Assembly: GCA_009760855.2 (NCBI GenBank)
Contig: WPIO01000044.1
Location: 465,001 to 490,000, forward strand
Length of the DNA stretch: 25,000 nucleotides
From: Cristatella mucedo
Taxonomy: Eukaryota; Bryozoa; Phylactolaemata; Cristatellidae
Reading direction: 5' to 3'
In this document: in pieces, positions 19,351-25,000 of the stretch
How positions within the stretch are numbered: the first letter of the stretch is position 1
Layout of the letters: each line of letters starts with the position of its first letter
The notes under the pieces: model-generated
What the model was told of the DNA's origin: nothing
The model's input: the letters and a program-made list of their open reading frames with translations, nothing else
Database searches by the model: none
Translations under genes and position numbers: made by a program

Positions 19351-19572
19351 CACATCAACATTAGTGTATTTATCTAGCTATTGAGACTGTTATAGTAGTG
19401 AGCTGTACTCGATGCAACTACAGCACAGTTCGATGGGTATGACTGGGTTCCAGAGACTGATGGCAGAGCAAATTGAGTCAGCAAGGCTTAAGTGGCAGAA
19501 TAACTGAGCCAGTGACTGGTGAATAAACAGCTACTAGGAAATGGCACGGGTGTGTAAGCAAGAGCAAAGAGC
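19351..19572. other. Unassigned spacer
   Basis: Nothing is recognised between the L2 fragment and the tRNA-like repeat. Confidence 0.35.
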
Positions 19573-19654
19573 TAGCCCCGTGCTGGCACACTAGGTAAGG
19601 TGGTTGCTTTTCACGACCTCGGTCCCGAGGTCGTGGGTCCGAATTCTGCAGTGG
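19573..19654 (+). repeat. tRNA-like repeat (possible second SINE head)
   Basis: An A-box-like TGGCACACTAGG (near 19583) and a B-box-like GGGTCCGAATTC (near 19634) are spaced about 50 bases apart. Between them is a perfect hairpin, CACGACCTCGG with CCGAGGTCGTG (19612-19635). The outer bases GCCCCG and GTGGGC pair partly, as in an acceptor stem. It is not a good functional tRNA: the B box is off consensus and the arm lengths are irregular. It is more likely the head of a SINE different from the L2-tailed family. Confidence 0.45.
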
Positions 19655-19770
19655 GCGATTCTATATTGCTTCTGCTAGCAGTGGTGATAGCCGCAAAGGC
19701 TCTTTTGTTGCAATACAAAAGAGGCTGTTAAATCAGCTAGTCTTTATTTTTTATTTAAATATATATATTT

Positions 19771-19910
19771 CATTTGTATAGCACCCTAACTTAATCACTA
19801 TTCAGGCGTTTCACATATGCCACGGGGCTCTAGCCCATGGCCTTGGTCGTCAAATACATTCAAATCGACCTTGGTTGAGGCAAGCATCTCATCAACTGGG
19901 CCAAACCAGT
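19771..19910 (-). mobile_element. tRNA-derived SINE with L2-like tail, longer variant
   Basis: On the minus strand this reads TGGTTTGGCCCAGTTGATG (A box) at the right edge, then about 25 bases absent from the 8825 copy, then the B-box-like GGGCTAGAGCCC (19825-19836), CATATGTGAAACGCC, GTGATTAAGTTAGGGTGC and TATACAAATG. The inner hairpin arm is partly lost (TCTCT missing). The left edge follows an AT-rich stretch. The longer spacer between boxes resembles a tRNA with a long variable arm and is shared with the 12596 copy. Confidence 0.7.
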
Positions 19911-19944
19911 GCATGTGAAAGCAGCATTTGCTCTTTAGAGTCAG

Positions 19945-20536
19945 TACTTCTAAACCACATCTGTCTGATCTCCACTGGCTGCTCATTAAACACCTGACGT
20001 CCTTCAAGATCCTCTTTGGCCTAGTTTTCACTTCACTCGCTTGTACCAGTCTACCTATCGGACCTCCTTGCTCCCCCAGTATGCTCTCGCACCAACCACT
20101 CATCGGCTTCCAGTCAGCTTGCCGTTCTCTCATTAAACTGGGATACGTTTGGTGATCAGGCCTTCAGTTTGCATGGACCAAAAGTCTTGAACTCGCATCT
20201 GGCTTTTATCACCGTCTGAATTGATTTCACGCCATTAAAGTCTCAACATGAGATGCAACATTAAAGTCTCAGCTATCCGTAGGACCCTGTGAACTTCCTT
20301 TTTATGTGTGCTTTGTGTGCTCACCTGTGCATGATTCATTTACTGCATGCCAATAACTAGGGGTCCTGCCGCGGCACCGAATGTTTTCATCTGTGCCTTT
20401 GAATGCTGGTCTGAGCATGGTATTTATCTGCGTGCACATTTTTGTCTAATCATAATGCCTTGCTTCTCTTGAGTTTTAAAGCACATGGATAGAGACTTGG
20501 TTCTCTTAGGGTGCTATACAACGGACTTAGTATTAC
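19945..20536 (+). mobile_element. Divergent L2 lineage, 3' part
   Basis: The plus strand encodes remnants of the RT C-terminus (LSDLHWLLIKH, FKILFGLVF, a Pro-rich stretch, then a damaged GDRAF region) followed by a UTR unlike the other copies. Its stem-loop is at 20480-20515: AGCAC (20480-20484) pairs with GTGCT (20511-20515) and AGAGA with TCTCT. The end GGGTGCTATACAA matches the SINE tails better than the main L2 family does. The tail is short (TAGTATTACTACTG). Its protein is too decayed to be active. Confidence 0.7.
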
Positions 20537-20544
20537 TACTGTTG

Positions 20545-21760
20545 ATTGTGAACCGTCTTTTAACCACAAGGGCTGCCAATTTTCTTTGCCAAATTCTGTA
20601 GCTTTGGCAATTGTGCTTAGGTGCATGCAATAAAAAGTGGTCTTGTTCTCATCATAGGTGGTCAGCGTTTTTGCAATGTGACGCACGCCCTTAATTCCAT
20701 TTATTCGCGGGCTTCAGCTCTTGAAAGGGGGAAGCTGAACGGCCTGCTTTAATGGAAGATAACCCCCAGTTATTGCTCAGCTTTGTGATTCCCAGGCATC
20801 CCAGCCTCTGTCTGCTATGGCCCGCCCCCTTATGACGCCAAGCAGCCAGTGTTAGATGCAGCTGTTCGACGCCCTTCAAAGTCCAATTGGTTCTATGAGT
20901 AGTACACTCGTGCTTGCTTGTGGGAGGTGCTGCTGTGCTGCAAGACCCTAGTGACGTGGCCATCGCAAGGAGTGTGGCTGGATGTTCCATCTATGCTTCA
21001 TGGCCATTGGCTTTGTCATGGGCAGAGTCAATGGAGGTCCTCTACGAGCCACGCCGTAAGACGACACCGGCTTGACAACCGTGTCGGCATTATCTTGGAT
21101 GATTTCAACAAAATCCTCTCTCATAGCATCATCCCCTAGAGCAGTGTTAGCCCATCGCCGGCAACGGTATGCGGCCATCGTTTCCTCCAGCCACTCTTCG
21201 TTTTTCGATTGATTAATCGTCGGCTTACTTGCCACCCCGACACATGTATGTAGCGTGTACGGGCCTTTTGCTTGAATTTCCGCTGTCTGATTAGGCAGTG
21301 CCCTTCTGGGTTCCCATATGCGCCACCATATCCAAGTGCTGCCTGCAGGCCCCTACACTCTTCCAGCACTCTGCAGGCTAGCGATGCCCTGGGTGCTCAC
21401 CCTGTCTTTGCTGCCTCGTTACCTGGGTATATAAAGTTCCCCGTCAGAGCTCAGCTGCCCCAGGCCTCTCACTGCTGCCTGTTTCTGCCTGCTCTTTGTC
21501 AGCTCGTTGCTGGGATTCTCTCGCTCGTGCTGGCCACTTATGCACTCTAGTCCTCCTTGGCTAGCCGACTTGATAGAGGACGTCACATTCGAGTGGGGTG
21601 GGCTATTTGGCGGTCGTTTGCATGATGAGGTATTAGTGCTGGATAATGGACCTGTCGCAGAGACTCTTTGCTCAGCTGCTCGAGTCAAACGTTGCAGCGT
21701 AGTGTGCAGCCACTCTGCCATCTTGCTGTGACGTAGAAACCGATCGAATGGTATAGTCAT
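20545..21760 (-). pseudogene. GC-rich antisense coding relic, family unknown
   Basis: Several minus-strand open frames share coding-like character. One starts at 21760 with MAEWLHTTLQRLTRAAEQR shortly after. One at 20948-21235 holds SKNEEWLEETMAAYRCRRWA, and one ends at 20560 with TTYDENKTTFYCMHLSTIAK. These three are in one frame but separated by stops. A fourth, at 21136-21369, contains GYGGAYGNPEGHC and lies in another frame. Donor-like sites (CCCAG|GTAACG, GGCAA|GTAAGC) occur, so spliced exons are possible but the phases do not join cleanly. The GC content is well above the surroundings. A decayed mobile element or a nested antisense gene are both possible. No known domain was recognised. 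Confidence 0.4.
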
Positions 21761-22009
21761 TATTTTAGTGTGTGGATAAAATGATCGTATGATGAAACAG
21801 ATGTGGCCTCTGTGCTAAGCACACGTATACCTTATGGCCAAAAGTGTTTAGCACACAAAAATTAGAATACTTCTTGCAATAATAAGACATTATTTTCCAA
21901 GTTATAGTATCTTGGTCATCATCCTTGTTTATCACTCTAGAGTCGGCTCTTTTTTTTTAGATGCAACGCTCACTTTTAGAACTCTCTTGTTTTCGCCTGA
22001 ACGTTGCAG
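21761..22009 (+). other. End of the long intron
   Basis: AT-rich intron end. The acceptor of the last exon is CTGAACGTTGCAG at 22009, with pyrimidine-rich DNA (TCTTGTTTTCGCC) upstream. Confidence 0.6.
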
Positions 22010-22188
22010 ACAGCCAAGCTAGTCCTTTTGTGAGACCTGTCCACAACAGCAATGCTGAGTTGTCAGCATTCTCCTTGTTTGGAGACAGTCAACCTGAGCC
22101 AGCCGAAAGCACCTTTGCATTCAGCTTTGGTGGGAATGATGCAGGCGATCATGATGGGCAAGGCTCTTCCGTGTTCAGCTTCTTTTGA
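22010..22188 (+). CDS. FG-rich gene, terminal exon
   Basis: The exon begins after TTGCAG and its first two bases complete the codon opened by G at 14660, so a phase-1 donor 7.3 kb upstream meets a phase-1 acceptor here. It encodes 59 residues after the split codon and ends at TGA 22186-22188. Visible motifs are SPFVRP, SAFSLFGDS, STFAFSFGGNDAGDHD and a final SSVFSFF. Phe, Ser, Gly and acidic residues dominate. FG dipeptides in this and the preceding exons suggest a disordered, interaction-rich C-terminus. No catalytic residues are seen. The exon lies beyond a transposon-filled intron, which is probably why automatic gene finders could miss the connection. Confidence 0.75.
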
Positions 22189-22389
22189 TTCGCTCTGCAG
22201 TCAGCTGGGACTGCTCCCAGTTCACCGTGACTCAGATTCATGCTCTGAGGCTAGCCGTACATGAGAGACCCAGCAGAAATCTTGTTCCGAGACAGACTTG
22301 CTATTCCTTTTTGCCAGGCTAGTTTCATCCCCTTTGTAAGCCAAGGTGTGCTATAAGAATGAATACATCAAAGACAGTCAATAGAATAC

Positions 22390-22395
22390 ATTAAA
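22390..22395 (+). terminator. Candidate poly(A) signal of the FG-rich gene
   Basis: ATTAAA lies 202 bases after the stop codon. No AATAAA is present between the stop and this site. It is within the second of two imperfect ~23-bp copies that begin AATACAT and contain AAAGACAG, so a duplication may have created the site. Confidence 0.35.
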
Positions 22396-23304
22396 GACAG
22401 TTATGAATTTCCTATCGAAGGTTTGGTACATCAGTAGGTCTGAAGTATTCCAATATTTTCGCATTCCATTGCATTTGAACAATATGGCTTCACTGTGTAT
22501 GTATTTTCCTCAGTTTTTAACAAATACACGGGTATTTTTTCAAAGCTGTAGGAGTTTCGGTGACACTAACCGTTGACCGACGACTGCAGTGCTTTCAAGG
22601 TCAATTTTAGGTTGCTATATTGCTGTGAATTTAGGTTTCGATGTCGCCTGCGGTCGTGGGTGCCAGTGCTCTGGAATTCAATCAGTTTAAGTCACTTCTT
22701 GCCAACAAAAAGGGATATGCCGTAATGGTTTCAAAAACAAGTATATGCCGTATCGAAGGGGTCAAGAAGAGCAGTTTGACCGGAAAATGTCGGAACAATA
22801 AGCTCTAAATGGCTGCAGCATTAGCAAGAGCAATAGGTGGAAACGGGTTCTCTAACTTGCGACCGTCTGGGGAAAAGCATTACCTTAATCGCCATAGCAT
22901 ATTGGCTAGAGAGGGCGAGTCATTCGTATACGTGCATCGTGACCAAGGAAATGACGACCTGCGGTGCAACCTAGTGGCACTAACTATAATACTTCGGTCA
23001 AAGGTAGCTGCGCTAGGAGGCACCGCTGCCTGACTGAGCTGGTAAGACAGCACATATCCTGTATACGCTAAGCCTATTGAGTGGCAATCCTGCTGATGAT
23101 TTATAATGATAAATGGCCTCCATTTGTCACAAGGCGACTAGACATCATCGTATCATCTAACGCCGTGATGTGACCGCACGAAGCACCAGCCCATCATAAA
23201 ACGCTAAAATGAGTCGATACGCCAAATTCGAGTCCCTACGTTGCTACTGCTGAAATTAACCTGTAGAGCAATTATGATAACATTAATCACTAGTGGCTCT
23301 CGTT
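22396..23304. other. Unassigned stretch between convergent genes
   Basis: A plus-strand ATG frame at 22809-23033 (74 codons) has a fair start context (CTAAATGGC) and a possible donor (CAAAG|GTAGCT), but no recognisable domain. ATTAAA on the minus strand near 23305 could end the minus-strand candidate gene. No repeats were recognised. Confidence 0.3.
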
Positions 23305-23377
23305 TTTAATAATAGATTAATTTTGAACGGACTCGGCTTGCAGGACTTGTATTGAACCTTTCGAACTCGCTCGAATT

Positions 23378-23614
23378 TTAACATTGATTAACGAAATTTT
23401 GCTCGACGCCTAGCTGTTGCATTGCATTACAAACGTTCATTAGCGAATCCTCAATAGTAGTCTTTTGCCATGGACGCAGCTCTCGTAGCGATGCTAATTC
23501 TTTCCGAAAAGTGAAAACTGCAGGTGAAGCTGGTGCCTTGAAGCAATGCTGGTGATGTGCAGATGGAGCGGGTATAAACTCAATTAATTCGCCAGTTGCA
23601 AAAGGCAGTGGCAA
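23378..23614 (-). CDS. Candidate terminal exon, unknown minus-strand gene
   Basis: The open frame ends at TAA 23378-23380 and is closed upstream by an in-frame TGA just beyond 23614. The C-terminal ~45 residues look strongly coding and helical (RKELASLRELRPWQKTTIED, then NAMQQLGVEQNFVNQC). The true left end of the exon may be the acceptor CACCTGCAG at 23518 (phase 1) or CATCACCAG further upstream (phase 0). Neither joins the phase-2 donor of the candidate exon at 24075 directly, so a further exon would be needed. I do not recognise the family. Confidence 0.45.
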   Translation of the reverse strand: MPLPFATGELIEFIPAPSAHHQHCFKAPASPAVFTFRKELASLRELRPWQKTTIEDSLMNVCNAMQQLGVEQNFVNQC

Positions 23615-23849
23615 TCATGAGGCCGCGAACCTTACTATCAAAAGTGCATATCCACAGCAGTATATTCGTTGGGCAATATATTCTATCGCCACAGAGAGGC
23701 ACAAGTCTGCAGCGCCAGCCATAATACAACTCACTTCGACGAGTTAAGTACCACTCACCACAGGGAAGCCCAAAGCATAACCAAATCGCTCGAAGCCAAA
23801 GCACAGAGCACTTGCTATCACTTAGATTTTTTATTTCGTCTAAACATAG

Positions 23850-24049
23850 ATAATAATAATACACTTGCTAAGCCCCCTCAGAGAACTGAATTTCTCTCTA
23901 GGCACTTATAGATGCTGTATAGAAGGCATGGCGGTAGCATCCGAAAGGAGAAGGCATAGTGTAAGCAGGTACGTGCACACGAAGAACGAATCACAAAGAC
24001 CCACCGAATGCTGTCACAAACCGGTGCATTTTAAGCTGTTTTTTAAATG
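23850..24049 (-). mobile_element. L2 3' end, antisense
   Basis: The plus strand starts with a short ATA tail, then CACTTGCTAAGCCCCCTCAGAGAACTGAA (stem-loop complement), CTCTAGGCACTT and UTR remnants up to CCGAATGCTGTCACAAACCGG. It is decayed. It would lie in an intron of the candidate minus-strand gene, just after the donor at 24075, in the same orientation as that gene. Confidence 0.8.
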
Positions 24050-24074
24050 ACACATTATTTCATTTCATTCCCAC

Positions 24075-24257
24075 CTTTGGTGTCTGATTTTAGCCTCTGT
24101 TAATCTGTAGCTCCTTCCATTTATGGCATCTTTCAATGTATGGTTGAGCCAGTCGGTTTGGCCAAGAAGCGATACTGCTTTGGGCCAGGCTGCCTTCACC
24201 GCTGTCACATTCGTCAACCAGTGTTTGATAAGTGAGTTAACCTTCTCGTGCAACAAC
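24075..24257 (-). CDS. Candidate internal exon, unknown minus-strand gene
   Basis: On the minus strand a 183-base exon lies between the acceptor CTGCCTGCTGTTCGCAG and the donor CCAAAG|GTGGGA. The single open frame begins with one base completing a codon and ends two bases into another, so it is a symmetric phase-2 exon. It encodes about 60 residues: LLHEKVNSLIKHWLTNVTAV, then KAAWPKAVSLLGQTDWLNHT and a basic end with YRLTEAKIRHQ. Composition and regular splice sites favour a real exon. I do not recognise the protein. It may belong with the frame at 23378-23614. Confidence 0.5.
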
Positions 24258-25000
24258 CTGCGAACAGCAGGCAGTATTGAGGAACTATCTGGCTAATTAG
24301 CAGCGACTGGGAGAGACACAGATTGATGTGGCGCTCATAAGCACTGTGCCGCTGCCTCGAAGGCAGGCGAAGTTAAACTCTCGAGGTGAGAAAACAAGGG
24401 CAACGAACCTTGGCACAAGACATAATTTTCCCTTCAAGAAGAAACGCAAAATTTAGTGGCATAAACGTACAATCGTATGTGTCGTGACGTGCGGTGAAGC
24501 GTAGTGTGCGTCAGTCGTCTCAAAGCAAGCATCTGCGTCTGTGCTCGTCACTCCCACTCTTTGCGAGTGATTTTGCCGGTCTGCCTTTAATTCGGCACTT
24601 TGAACTCCCGGCTCAACGAGCCACCATTGGGTGGCGATTTTATTGGCTCGAGGTTGTGAGTGCATAGGGTTCGCCTCTCGCGCCTGCAAGTCCAGCGTGC
24701 AAGTTACTCGAGCGGGAGGCTTACGCTGCCGTGATAGGCTGAGCGTGAGAGCCTGGTGGATGGCGCGGACCGCGAGCCGAGCGGGGTCACGACCACAAAA
24801 CTTGGGTTTTGATGTCACAGCTGTACGGCGAAAATAGCTTTGCAGGTCGTGCCGGTTATTGGGATACGGAAAACCTGCTCGTGCGAAATTATTGATCTGC
24901 AACTAGCACGAATGGATTAGTTCTGACAAAAGACAGCAGTTGCTATGAGAGAGGCGAGCTGACATCACATTGTCAATAGAATCTTTCACAACTCAATGTC
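24258..25000. other. Unassigned CpG-rich region, possible promoter
   Basis: About 24480-24800 is richer in G, C and CpG than the rest of the window. Two CCAAT boxes face the minus strand (GCCAAT and CCCAATGG, plus-strand ATTGG words at about 24627-24645), inside an inverted repeat with arms CGAGCCA and TGGCTCG. This could be the promoter of the minus-strand candidate gene. A 149-codon minus-strand frame (24453-24902) has no recognisable domain and may just reflect the composition. Confidence 0.3.

Noticed and set aside
19573-19654. Functional tRNA gene
   Set aside because: The B box departs from consensus, the internal hairpin is too long and the acceptor pairing is poor.
24453-24902. 149-codon minus-strand ORF
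   Set aside because: It lies in CpG-rich DNA where stops are rare. No domain or start context supports it.

Overview
This window looks like a stretch of an animal (metazoan) nuclear genome, most likely an invertebrate. The evidence is spliced coding exons with GT-AG introns, many decayed copies of an L2/CR1-type non-LTR retrotransposon with (ATT)n tails, and tRNA-derived SINEs. Nothing looks prokaryotic: there are no operons, ribosome binding sites or long intact ORFs outside the retrotransposon. I cannot name the species.

Layout. 1-2.4 kb: unassigned DNA with a short antisense L2 end and a CT microsatellite. 2.4-5.65 kb: an old sense L2 copy split by a younger, nearly intact L2 copy whose reverse transcriptase frame has one in-frame TGA. 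5.65-10.5 kb: mostly unassigned, with an L2 3' end (6.94-7.37 kb), two SINEs and one possible exon (8.35-8.48 kb). 10.5-11.76 kb: an antisense relic of a second transposon protein family. 12.2-13.65 kb: a sense L2 end, a SINE and an antisense L2. 13.66-14.66 kb and 22.01-22.19 kb: four plus-strand exons of one host gene whose splice phases agree. They encode 326 residues of a Ser-rich, Phe/FG-rich C-terminal region, and the start of the gene is not found. Its last intron (14.66-22.01 kb) is about 7.3 kb and packed with L2 copies (one nested), a SINE, a tRNA-like repeat and a GC-rich antisense coding relic. 23.4-24.3 kb: candidate exons of a convergent minus-strand gene, separated by an L2 fragment. 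The last 0.7 kb is CpG-rich with CCAAT boxes.

The most coherent system is a LINE/SINE partnership. The L2 3' ends form a stem-loop that is kept between subfamilies by a paired base change. SINEs with tRNA-like A and B boxes carry the same stem-loop as their 3' tail. This resembles the known eel UnaL2/UnaSINE arrangement, in which the LINE reverse transcriptase recognises a shared 3' hairpin. The SINE tail mixes features of both L2 lineages in the window, and its distal part is closest to the divergent lineage at 19.95-20.54 kb.

All family assignments are from reading motifs by eye. No database search was possible.
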